64,000 bases of DNA from Cryptomeria japonica (Eukaryota; Streptophyta; Pinopsida; Cupressales; Cupressaceae), in NCBI RefSeq assembly GCF_030272615.1, contig NC_081405.1, positions 312,708,235 to 312,772,234 on the forward strand, in the 5' to 3' direction. Made by a program: the position numbers and the translations under genes. The notes beneath the pieces are model-generated. The model saw only the letters and a list, made by a program, of their open reading frames with translations, did not search any database and was not told the origin of the DNA. Shown piece after piece: positions 48,420 to 58,605 of the stretch; within the stretch, counting starts at the first letter, position 1; each line of letters starts with the position of its first letter.

Positions 48420-49545
48420 CTGTTTCGTTGTTTCACTATTTCATAAAGCTTAAAATCTCCGCACCTTTTTTTCGTGAAACAACGACAAATACTGGATCAC
48501 GGGAACTTGCATTGCTTTTATTCTGTCCGGTCTTTTTGTGTTAGTGATGAGCCCCACCTACTTTTTGCTATTTCACGGGCCTTAAACCTTGTGCAATTTT
48601 CTTTTGCGAAGCAACACTGGCCATTAGATCATGACCTACCTGCCCAGTCTTTATCTCCAACAATGATCGTATGTCTTATTAACTAACAGTGCATTACCTT
48701 GACAACTAATGGTTTTTGCCACTTCACAAAGGTTAGACTGCAGGCATCTTCGGGCTGTGAAACAACGCGAGCTGTTAGATCAATCTCGAGATGTATGCTA
48801 TTTAACACTCTTGAACCTTTAAGTGTGGGCCCTTTAACTCAGAGATCACTTGCTTTATCTCATCACTGGTTAACAAACGCCATGTGGTAGTCTGCCATTT
48901 TCTCAGGAAGTTCCATTGGGTTCCATTCTGAAACCACCACGTGCTTTACTTCACTATTCTCCACATAATTGCCGGTTGAACCAAGGTGGGCCCTCAACTA
49001 CCCTTCAGAGCCATGCACACTTGACAGGTCACCATTACATTCCATGGAACAAACCACCTATCCTACCATGTCATACCTTTGTGTCTGCCACCTCAACAGT
49101 CTGGTCTGAGTCTTTCAGTGGAATTTTTTCTTCGGCGAGCGGTCTATAGATCTCATCGAACATGCACTTTCATTGAAACCATCAAGCTCATCGTGGACCA
49201 TCACCTCAGCCCAGGCCCACCACCTTTCACTACTTCGCGAAAGGTAGAACACATGCATCTTCTGGCCATGAATCAATGCGAGCCATTAATCTTTTCTAAA
49301 CTAATCATCCTTTAACCAAAGAAGTCGCTCGCCTTTGGGACCTGCCAAGTCTTTCGTTGTTTCGCAGAACTTATATCACATGCATCTCGGGCTAGCGAAT
49401 TAACACAAGCCATTGGATTTAAAGAAAGATGTAGTCCTTTAATCTGACAGTCAATCCATCTAGTTGGGCCCACCTAGCCTTTTCGCTACTTCACGATCAT
49501 TAATTGCTAGCATCTTTGCCTAGCGAAACAATGACAACCGCAAGA
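48420..49545 (-). repeat. Degenerate hairpin array in the 5' LTR of element E
   Basis: It is the counterpart of 34960-36040, with units near 48430, 48565, 48715, 49228, 49353 and 49485. Arms such as CACTACTTCGCGAAAGG and GCTAGCGAA are recognisable. No gene is seen from 48092 to 49884. Confidence 0.65.
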
Positions 49546-49884
49546 TTAACAGTGAGTTGCACAATAATTAAGGGGTCTGACAAACATTAAAACAAGATAG
49601 AGGTAAAGGTGCATAGATTTAAAAAATTAAAGGACTGCCTAGGGAAAAAAAACTAATGGGGGGACACTTTTCACGATAGACTGACCCTTCTCTAAGTGGA
49701 AAAAGTAACTTAGAAATAGAACATAAGGGTTTTTTGCAAACATAGGAAGGGTTAGAACTCAAAAAACCTTAAACACTCTTCTGACCCAAGAAAATCAGAG
49801 GCAACAAGGCCATACTAGACACATTTTTTGCATACTTCTAGCCAATTATGGAACAAGAATATCTAATTTTAAACAGTGATAACA

Positions 49885-50978
49885 CCACCAATGTTGACGG
49901 TATCAAAATTGAGAATTTCTTGTTGTGAAGTTGAAGATCTTTCTGATTTCGTAACACTACTTTCACAATCAACTAGAACATTATTGAGTAAAATGGCATC
50001 TTCACTCTCAGGAGTCACCTTTAAACCATCATCAACATGCATGAAATAATTACCCATACCCGATGATTCAAAAAGAATTTGTGCCTGCTGATCATCAGAC
50101 TTGACAATAGTATATTTTGATTCTTTTTCTAGAAGTAATCTTTGGACAACTCCTTTAACAGGAATATGAGCCTCAATCATATCCATGTTTAACTCACCCC
50201 CAACATCTCTATAGAAATTTCTTCCCAACAATAGACCATAGGAGGCCGGCACATCGGCTACCAGTACTGTCATCTTAATATTCTTTTCTAGGAATGAAGC
50301 AAAAGCAAACTGTGCGTCTTTGATTTGACCTATTAAGGGGACTTGCTTGTTATCCATAGAGAAACATCTTCGAAATGTTTTGGTTAAAGTCAAGCCAAGG
50401 GCATCGGCAAATTTTGATGGCATAACATTATCAGATGGCCCAAAATCAATTACATAGTTACTAAGCTTATAACCATTTATCAACAAAGAGATGTAAAATG
50501 GTTCCATTTTCTCTATAGGAGAAGGGGAAGTTACTAAGTTATTTTGAAGTAAGTTAGACTTAGGAAGATTACTAGGGGTAGTATCTTTTTCTTTAACAAA
50601 CTTGACCAAACGGTCAAATTGATTTGGATTAGATCTCAAAAATTCAACTTCAGACATTTGTATTTTGGTTTTCTTAGCATGGTCTAAAATATCAAATGAC
50701 TGAAAGGAATTCACCACCAAAAATGGATTTGGATTCTCATTTTGAGAATTTAAAATATTTGGTACACTAGTCTTCAATGCATGTGTAGAAGAATTGACAG
50801 GGGTAGAAGAATTGATAGCAGTTGAAGAATCACTTACACTTTTATCCTTCGTGACGTCCATCGTGATAGCATTGTCTTTTGCAGGATTTGGTATGGGAGC
50901 CCCACGCTTTGCAATAGAAATTGGCAAATGTTGAGAGTCCTTGATTTGAATAGGATCATCACTTTTCACAATGAGAGG
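49885..50978 (-). pseudogene. pol: Protease region of element F, cut by element E
   Basis: A frame of about 360 codons stays open up to the insertion. After a Ser/Asn-rich spacer, the retropepsin part reads YVIDFGPSDNVMP (Asp at 50447). The active-site Ser is Phe (DFG for DSG), a single C-to-T change. SMDNKQVPLIG and YGLLLGRNFYRDVGG follow. It is in the same frame as gag, separated from it by a single TAG. Confidence 0.83.
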
Positions 50979-52094
50979 TGGCTAAGCTGCTTGTGCTTGC
51001 GAACGGGTAAATACTGCAAAGACATCCCCATCACGTGTGTCTAACGTATCATCTTCTTGATATTGCATAAACCTGATATTAGAGTTGCCAACCAACTCTA
51101 CATCATCTTCTTGATGTGAATTGGCATCTTCTTCACCAAAAGGGGGAAGATCATTCTGTTCAACCTCATAATATCCTGTAGCTGAATTTTGAGGTGGTTC
51201 TTCCAATGCAAGCCTCTCTGAAGCAGGAGGTAATGTATTCTGATTACGCATGGCATAATTGGAAGCATTGCTTTGAAAAGTCCTTCTTGGAACATCACGA
51301 TAAGAAGTATTTACTTGTGAGGAAATTTTCTTCTTAAGTGCCAACAACTCATTTGCTATCTTCTGTATCATGGGATCAGCAGAACTAGTTGAAGAGAAAG
51401 ATGTATCGATAGCTTGATTACTTCTAACTTTGTTAGGGTCTCTCCTTATCTTACCCACAAGGATAAGATCATCTTCAACCGATATAGCCATTTGTTGAGC
51501 AGCGGCAAAATCTGTAGGATTGTTCCTTCGCAAAAGAAAACTCACTTCTAGCAATTGGACGTTGATGAAAATGCATTTCAGGTTTCCAGCAGTGGGTCTT
51601 GAAGCAACTGGGATACGATTATGTAACTTATCAAATTTTTCTACAAACTCACGCATGGGTTCCTGGGGCTCTTTCTTCAACTGAGTTAATTGCACCAATA
51701 AAGCATGATCATCTTTGACGGACTTGAATCTCACCTCAAACAACGTTCTGAGAGTTGCCCAATTTGTGATACAAGCACTAGTAAGATGATAGAACCAATC
51801 AACAACAACTCCATGCAAAGTCTCAATGAATAATCTCACCGAAACATCTTCATGCTCAACACCTAGGACTCCACATGCAATATAAAAGGCAAGAATATGC
51901 TCATCTAGGTGCTGAGAACTGTCCCCAGAAAATTTGGGTAAATTTTTTCGCATACCTTTGGGATGTTCATGCAAAGGTGCAGTCAAGTTCAAAGGACCAA
52001 AAGCAGTACCCCAAGGGCCAGCAACGGCCATCCTTAATGGATTATAGGGTGGTATTACAAAATGACTTGCAAGTGGAACAACTGAAACTGGCAA
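50979..52094 (-). CDS. gag: gag of element F, open over 371 codons
   Basis: This is one of the few long undamaged frames in the window. The gag core is at residues ~50-165: KNLPKFSGDSSQHLDEHI, FIETLHGVVVDWFYHL, FEVRFKS, then EFVEKFDKLHNRIP. No CCHC zinc knuckle is visible. The C-terminus is acidic (EEDANSHQEDD) and ends TRSQAQAA before TAG 50979-50981. No in-frame ATG lies upstream of the core before a TGA, so the given 5' limit uses a TTG codon and the true start is unclear; the start codon may have been lost. Confidence 0.75.
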
Positions 52095-52360
52095 ACTTGA
52101 CGCCTCACTTGGTATGAGAGATCATTGTGTAGATGGAGGAAAACTTCATGTCTACTGCAAAGGAGAAAGCATTCATGGAGGTGCCACAAAGGGAAAATTA
52201 AATTGCTGCAATAACTCAAATGTAGGATCAACAATTCCTTCTAATTGCTGTCCACGAGTGTAACTTCAATCAGCCAGATTAGAATATAGAGAAAAGCAAT
52301 AACATGGAAATTACAATGAAAGAGCACTGCAACACAAAAGATAAACCAGTTGCACGTCGC

Positions 52361-52378
52361 TCCCCAGCAGAGTCACCA
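52361..52378 (-). promoter_or_regulatory. Primer binding site of element F
   Basis: TGGTGACTCTGCTGGGGA on the minus strand, six bases after the LTR end CACCTGACA. It is identical to the element E PBS. The 260-base leader after it (52360-52095) shows nothing else. Confidence 0.85.
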
Positions 52379-53118
52379 AAAAACTGTCAGGTGAATATTT
52401 TGTCACCACCATACTAATGACAAAATATATAATTCACACAAAGATATGCTGAGAAATTAATATCTCCTCTCATCAAGGGAGGTTCCCTATGAAATTTCTC
52501 CTCTGATTAATAAAAAATTAAATTTGTGGGTTGGTGTTGGGCATATAACTCTCTTTTTTCAGAGTTTATGTATTCTTCTTTCACCTAGTTACAATTTCTC
52601 TATCTCTTCAAATACTTAAAGAAAAGAACTATTAATCTAACAAACTACACCAAGAGTTACTATTAAGCAGCACAAAGTCTCCTTGAAGGTAACACTAATT
52701 CAAACTGATCATTACAAATTAAACAATTATAAACTTAGCTTGCAGCTCAAAGTCTTCAAGTATAGATTTCTAATCCATTAAACTACAAATGACTATAGCA
52801 ATACAAAGCTTACCACAAGTTACTTAATTTATTAGAAGATTTCTCAAATATGCTAAGAGCACAAAGTCTACTTGCAAGATTTGAGAGCTCTTTAACCACA
52901 TAACAATATCTTAAAGATCAAAGAAGTAAAGATAATATATATTCAATGGACATAGTAACATTAAATTATATAAATAATTTTCTTGATACAACACAAAGTT
53001 TGTGATCAACAATACTGTTTTCTTTATTTGTTTGATAGAATTTTCACCACATTGGGATAAAAATTCTACAGAGTTTTGCTAAGCATGAAAAAGATAAAAT
53101 ATTTACAAAAGAGGTCCT

Positions 53119-53127
53119 CCTTATATA
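53119..53127 (-). promoter_or_regulatory. TATA box of the element F LTR
   Basis: TATATAAGG on the minus strand, followed by AGGACCTC, lies 740 bases before the LTR end and downstream of the LTR reading frame. If this is the element promoter, the frame sits in U3. Confidence 0.6.
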
Positions 53128-53286
53128 GGAAAAGAAGTCGAGAAAAAGGTGGGCACAATTGACTTATTCAACTGCACAGTCCCATTTTACTACAACTACA
53201 ATATAAAGAAAATGTGCAGATGCATAAAAAATTGACAGCATCTATCGGTGCAACTGCATGAAGAAAAGGTGCCAAAAGGGGGTACT

Positions 53287-56200
53287 TCATTCTTGATTCT
53301 CTTCCTCATTTGATTTCTGGAAATCTTTGAACTTAGCAAGGATGGCTTTCATCTCTTCTTTGTTCGGCATCGAGGTAGAACTTGTGATCAGTTAGACATA
53401 GGAAATTGCATCTTGAATCTTTACCTGTTTCTTTTTAACATCCTTTAGCATGGATGCGAGGACTTCAAAACTAACCTGTATCTCTAACAACTTATCAAAT
53501 GTATCAAGTGAGAAATCTTGTCTTGTGCAATTATCCATCAAGGAAAGGAATTCCTGCATGAAAACTTCAGTAGTGATGAGATTTTGACTGCCATCATATA
53601 AATAACAAGGAAGATCACCAAATTTGGAAAAAATGAGATCAACCTCATCATCACCTTCTTTCTTTTCCCGGTCTAGTTCTGCAATCATTAACTTTATTGT
53701 CTCTTGCTTATGAGATAATAAAGACAAGATCTAGATGTACTTCTCCCTTGTGGGAATTACCTTATTTTAAACCAAGACATCTATCCTGAAGTCCTCCATT
53801 TTGCTCCACAAGGTAGTACTTTTCACAACTTCCTCAATCTCATGTGATAAAGAGGTTTTGAGTCCTTGGATTAATTCATAATCTGACAATAGTCCCACTG
53901 TTGATCTCAGAAGATGAGAGCCTTCTGAACTTAGCCATGAAATCCACTCATCCATCACTCAGCCTTTAGCTCCCACCTATTCAATCTTCTTGAGAGCTTC
54001 GGTATCTATTGAGGATCCTATGGGTTCAATCTCTTGAGAAGATTGTGTGACCTTTAGAAGAACATTGGTCAGTTGTTCACACTTCTACTTCAAGATATTT
54101 TTCTCATCCCTCTCCTGATCCAATCTTCTCAACAAAGAATTAAAGGTTGTATGTGAATCCAATTTCACACTCTCATGTGTTTCCATCCCGAGCTCTATGA
54201 CCTGCATGGTATAATCTTCAGATCGTATGTTGCCTTTGTCCTTGTCTGACGATGGCACCATAACTTCAGCATATTTTCTCTTAGAAGTCGGGTCTACTAC
54301 CACCCAAGATATCATCTTTGGCTTCTTTGTTCCCTTAGGCTTTGGAGGAACCAAAAGTTCAAAGTCAAACTCATCTGGAAAGATCATCTATTTTTTCCTC
54401 TTAGGGGCTACTACTTCCATTCAAGGGGGTAGTGCTGGATTGGTCGATGGAGTAGTAGCTCCTTGCTGATTTTGAGTTGAAGTTTTGGGAATAGGTTGAC
54501 TGGAGCACGGAGTAGTTGTGAGTGTTATTGATGGCGCTGATATTGAAGTATCTAGTGGAACATTTGTTGCTACTACCTCTTCAATTATAGATGGGAGAGT
54601 TAAGGGCACCGCGAATGTAACTTCAACACTTACCAATGGAGGAATTTCTATGGTGGTGGTGGTAGTGACGGGTAAGTCTACTGAAACCTATTCTGAAAGT
54701 GCATCTTCTAAGGTTTCATTAAAATTCATCATTGTGGATTCAAAAGTAGATGAAGGGATATCATCTAAATTAGAGAAGTTGGTTATTTTGAAAAACTGAT
54801 TAGCAGCCTCCGATTGCACCATACCCATACTTAGATCCCCATCTTCTTAAAAATCCTCATCCTCTTGGTCAGAGTCAATAGAGTGGATGATTACTTGTGA
54901 GGTAATCGAGGCATCAACTTTAGCTGGGCATGATGTTTCTTCAGCATGTACTTCCTCTTGTTGAGGAATTTCACCTTCTTCAATTTCCTTGGCAGGTGGT
55001 TGCTCTGGCTCTTTAGTCACTGCTTCTTGTACCATGGATGATGATTCACCCTTTTTGGACCCTTTCACTATAGATTTAATCTTGGTCCCTTTCCCTTTTG
55101 ATTGTATTATAGGAGTTGAGGATAGTGCTTGCGGGTCTGCCTTGCTCTTTGTTTTCATCTCGGCTATAGCTGTCTTGCCGGGCCATCACTATTATCATCA
55201 TCTCCTGAGCTAGCAGGGAGTTGTTTCATTCTGAGCTTCTTTCTTACTAGCCATGCATTGGTATTTGCTAGGATAGGAGTAATCCTTTGAGTGATTGATT
55301 TTCTCTCCTTCTTTGACCATTGTACGGGAGGAATTAGAGAGTCGGCAATTTTCTTCTCATAATAGACCGGTTCTACTATGTCATCTATATCTTCCATAGT
55401 CATCGGGATCTTAGCTAAATCCAAGTTTTCAATTTGTTCCAGAGTAAGGTAGCTAAAATCCATCCTCCTTATATCCTCATTGTTTTGACAGTCTGCCCAA
55501 ACATCCTCCAACCTATAACATGAGTATAACTCCTTTTGAGTTTATTCTTTATACCACGAAAGTCAAAATTGGTTTGGGCCTTGAATATTCTCATGGTATT
55601 CCACTGCATTTCTTCCTCCATATTTTCGGCCTTGGGTTTGGCTAGCACTGAGTACCTATCGATTGATTTTGGGAATTTCAGCCCAATCTTATGTGCTTGT
55701 GATTATTTCTCATGCACACTAATCAGTTGTCTGCACAACTCCATGAGGACAATTTTGTCTAAAGGGAACTTTGGAAGAATGAAGGGCTCACCTAAGAAAC
55801 ATCCAATTTAGATGTAGGTGAATGTGGGAAACTGCAAAAATACACACCCAAAATGAGATTCTCTATTGTAAGCAGTCTCTAATATTCTCCGCTTCTGTAG
55901 GCCTTTATCAAACATACATTTCCATACAATGAAGAAGGCATCATTAACCCTTCTGTAATGACTACCTTGATTCTTGATAGTAAGCTGATCATAGTACTCC
56001 CAAACGGGTACCAATCTCCTATCCCCCTTAGTATATAAGCCTAGATATTGCCTCATTGAAGCAGCCACATAAACCAGGTATGAGGTCATGTAAAGTATCA
56101 GTGTTACTTTGACCTTCTTCAACTAAGCACAGAGGGCATTTCTGATCTGTTCAACCCAATCAATTCTTACTGCTCCTTTCCTGATTATTTTCATATAGTA

Positions 56201-56851
56201 GCACATCTAGCTCTGAAAGTAATGAGAGTCTTTTAACCCCCTCACCCTTGATAACATGGTGACCATGTCATTATATTCCTCATTAAAATCACTCCTATGA
56301 AATCCCTTAGGCCATTGTGTGGTTAGGGAACTTCTTGCGGCAGAGAGAAAAACAATATTGATTACCTTCTTGCATTTATCCTCATTCTTTTCATAGTATT
56401 CTTGAGCACTCTCTTGAGTAATATCAGCCACCTCTTCAATTGGAGAGCCTTTGAAGACACTGTTGAAAAATACACTGTCAAGGGTCATGATGACATTCTA
56501 ATCTTCATCTTTCACCTGTCTTGTAGTTGGATCAAAGTGATCCGCTACTGTAAGCACAAATTCTGGATCATGATTTGCAACTGGAAAAGATGCATATTTA
56601 TGCAACTCGGAGTTGATCAGATTAGTTAGACAAGTAGGAGCCTTCTTAAATTGGTCAATGAATTATTGCATATCTACATGCCTGATTTCAGTGTCTTTGA
56701 TCTCCTTGATATTCAAGTCTACTGAACTCTCTGGGTAAAAATTCAAGTATTTGTTGTACTTGTATTTCATCTTTCTTGATGATGCTTTACTTGGAGAAGA
56801 TTCCAACTGACCCGAGGATGAATCAGGCTTGGTGTGAGGGAGCTTTGACAT
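53287..56851 (-). pseudogene. LTR-encoded protein, family F (about 1,190 codons, frameshifted)
   Basis: It starts at ATG 56851 (MSKLPHTKPDSSS) and ends at TGA 53287-53289 (NEEENQE). Three frames are used in turn (to about 55540, to about 55164, then to the end), so there are at least two frameshifts plus many stops. Residues ~97-112 (VLTVADHFDPTTRQVK) and ~350-366 (GCFLGEPFILPKFPL) match the family E protein at similar positions. A Lys-rich patch lies near residue 585 (KGKGTKIKSIVKGSKKG), a Pro/Thr-rich low-complexity part near 54640-54420, and helical segments at the end. I do not recognise a known family. Confidence 0.78.
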
Positions 56852-57014
56852 TCATGATGATTGCATTCAACATTGATGATTAGCTATTCATCATTATAAA
56901 ATCAATTTTTCTCAAATGGATCAAAAAATGAGACTCAAAACAGGCTTGGGAGTAAAACTACCAAAAACAGCAAGTCAGGGAAAAAAGTCCGACATGCTCT
57001 TTTGAAAGCAAAAA

Positions 57015-58235
57015 TTGCACATTGGACTTTAAAGTCTGAAGTGAAATTAAAAACACCTTGATCAGCACATCAGACTTTAAAGTCCAATGTGCGAATCCAA
57101 TATGGGTTATCAACACATCAGACTTTAAAGTCCGATGTGTCAATTCGGGGAAAATCAATAACACATTGGACTTTAAAGTTCGATGTGCAGGGGTGAAAAA
57201 TTTAAACAAGCACATAGGACTTTAAAGTCCGATGTGAAACCCTGGAAAAGATTAATGGCATGTCGGACTTTAAAGTTTGATGTGCTAGGGTAAAACCATA
57301 TGCTAAACCAACACATCGGACTTTAAAGTCCGATGTGCCAACAAAGGCGAAAAACCATTGGTTGACATGTCGGGTTTTGAAGCCTGACATGTCAACCAAA
57401 ACTTTGAATCTCCGCATATTGGACTTTAAAGTCTGATATGCGAAGGTTATGATCCCGCATATCGAACTTTAAAATCCGATATGAGGAGATCCTACCATCC
57501 AGCTACACACCGGATTTTAAATTCCAGTATGCGGTTGGAGAAGGATGACTTCGGAGGGCAATCGGATTTTGAAGTCCGATTGTCCTCCTGATGCAAGCAA
57601 AAAAAACCAAAAAAGAAAGAAAGAAAGAAAAGAAAACAAACAAAAAAAACCCAAAAAGAAAACAAGAAAAACCTATGTCGAGTTTGCAATGACGATCGAA
57701 AATCCGACAATGGGGTGATCCGATCCAAGATACAGTGAGCAAGATCCGAGAAGGGTACATGGAGAAAAAGAAGACAAATGAGGGAAATAAATGCAAGATT
57801 TAACTAAATAAAATTAAAAAGAACTTTAAATAATAAAACCCTAATTAACAATAAATGCAAAATTAATGCCAAGTCGCAATGCATGTCGGACTTTAAAGTC
57901 TGACATGCAGGATAGAAATTCTTGCATGTCAGACTTTAAAGTCCAACATGCATTGTCCAACCAAGCGGTCTGCAGGTCGGACTTTAAAGTCTGAACTGCA
58001 GGCAAAGACCACCTATAGGTTATACTTTAAAGTCCGAACTGCAGGCTTAGACCAAGCAAATGCACATCGGACTTTAAAGTCCGATGTGTAGACAGCAAAT
58101 AAAAGACCTTGTAGTTCGGACTTAAAGTCCAAACTACAGGCTTAGACCAAGCAAATGCACATCGGACTTTAAAGTCTGATGTGTAGACAACAAATAAAAG
58201 ACCCTGCAGTTTGGACAAAGTCTGAACTGCAGGTA
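57015..58235 (-). repeat. Array of about 20 palindromes with GGACTTTAAAGTCC core
   Basis: Units lie near 57022, 57067, 57112, 57154, 57211, 57258, 57311, 57362, 57418, 57456, 57510, 57559, 57883, 57923, 57971, 58010, 58063, 58105, 58158 and 58205. The core GGACTTTAAAGTCC is extended by outer arms that differ between units but stay self-complementary: CACAT/ATGTG, CATG/CATG, CTGCAG, TGTAGTT/AACTACA, AATC/GATT. A 300-base gap (57580-57880) without palindromes separates two groups. It lies upstream of the LTR protein start. No gene is seen. Confidence 0.92.
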
Positions 58236-58403
58236 AAGCTGCAAACTTAAGAAAAACAAGAAAAACACTAAAATGAAAAGCAAGGAGCTAAACGAACTAA
58301 TCGATGAAGTCGATTAAGCTCTCCCAGAGACCATAAGGTACGAAATGAACTAGTTTCATAGGGTTGCCTCATGATTTTGGCTGCACTAAGATTGAGGACA
58401 ACA

Positions 58404-58605
58404 AGATCATAAGGACATGTGGGTCCTGTTGAGCTAATTTAATCTCTTCACATGTTAAATGTTGTTGCAGTTCATGTATTGTGGGCATTTCCTAAGAATT
58501 TGACTGTTGACTAGTTGATATGTCCATGTTCCAAGTTGGATTTATTAACAAGTCATTGTTTGGGTCCATCTTACTTTTTTCCTTTTGTGACCTTGTGACG
58601 GGCAT
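58404..58605 (-). pseudogene. gag: gag N-terminus of element G
   Basis: ATG 58605 begins MPVTRSQKEKSKMDPNND, which resembles the MVETRLQKS start of element A. About 67 codons remain, with one TAG near 58490. The frame then meets the F LTR. Confidence 0.7.

Larger units (their letters stand above)
30885..49884 (-). mobile_element. Element E: giant-LTR Ty3/gypsy retrotransposon with LTR-encoded protein
   Basis: Minus strand: 5' LTR 49884-43568 (6,317 bp), PBS, gag, protease, RNase H, RT, RNase H, integrase, 3' LTR 36377-30885 (5,493 bp, its end lost). The internal region is 7.2 kb. Both LTRs carry the same ~1,210-codon frame and hairpin arrays. CCACC (49885-49889) is the right-hand target base group; the left one is not visible. 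In a 235-base hand comparison the two LTRs differ at about 17 positions, so insertion is not recent. Confidence 0.9.
43568..49884 (-). repeat. 5' LTR of element E, complete, 6,317 bp
   Basis: The minus-strand start is TGTTATCACTG (49884) and the end is GACTAACA (43568), just before the PBS. The tail after the frame (44462-43568) has no gene; a TATATAAAT motif (minus) lies near 44245-44253. Confidence 0.9.
49885..58403 (-). mobile_element. Element F: second giant-LTR gypsy element, 5' LTR to protease
   Basis: Minus strand: LTR 58403-52385, PBS 52378-52361, leader, gag 52094-50982, protease 50969-49885. It is interrupted inside the protease-pol region by element E (target bases CCACC). The rest would lie left of the window. 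It shares PBS sequence, protease layout and LTR protein family with element E. Confidence 0.85.
52385..58403 (-). repeat. 5' LTR of element F, ~6.0 kb
   Basis: The minus-strand end CACCTGACA (52385) is firm because the PBS follows. The start TGTTGTCCTCAATC (58403) is inferred: it has TG, it lies where the gag of element G stops, and it encloses the palindrome array. The LTR holds the array (57015-58235), a purine-rich spacer (57597-57680), the 1.2k-codon frame and a 0.9 kb tail with a TATA box. Confidence 0.65.

Noticed and set aside
57492-57796. Minus-strand Phe-rich ORFs
   Set aside because: Translation of a purine-rich low-complexity spacer; no conserved protein feature.
57015-58235. CRISPR array
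   Set aside because: About 20 regularly spaced repeats look similar at first sight, but the units are self-complementary with changing arms, spacing is uneven, there are no unique equal-length spacers, and the context is a plant retrotransposon LTR.
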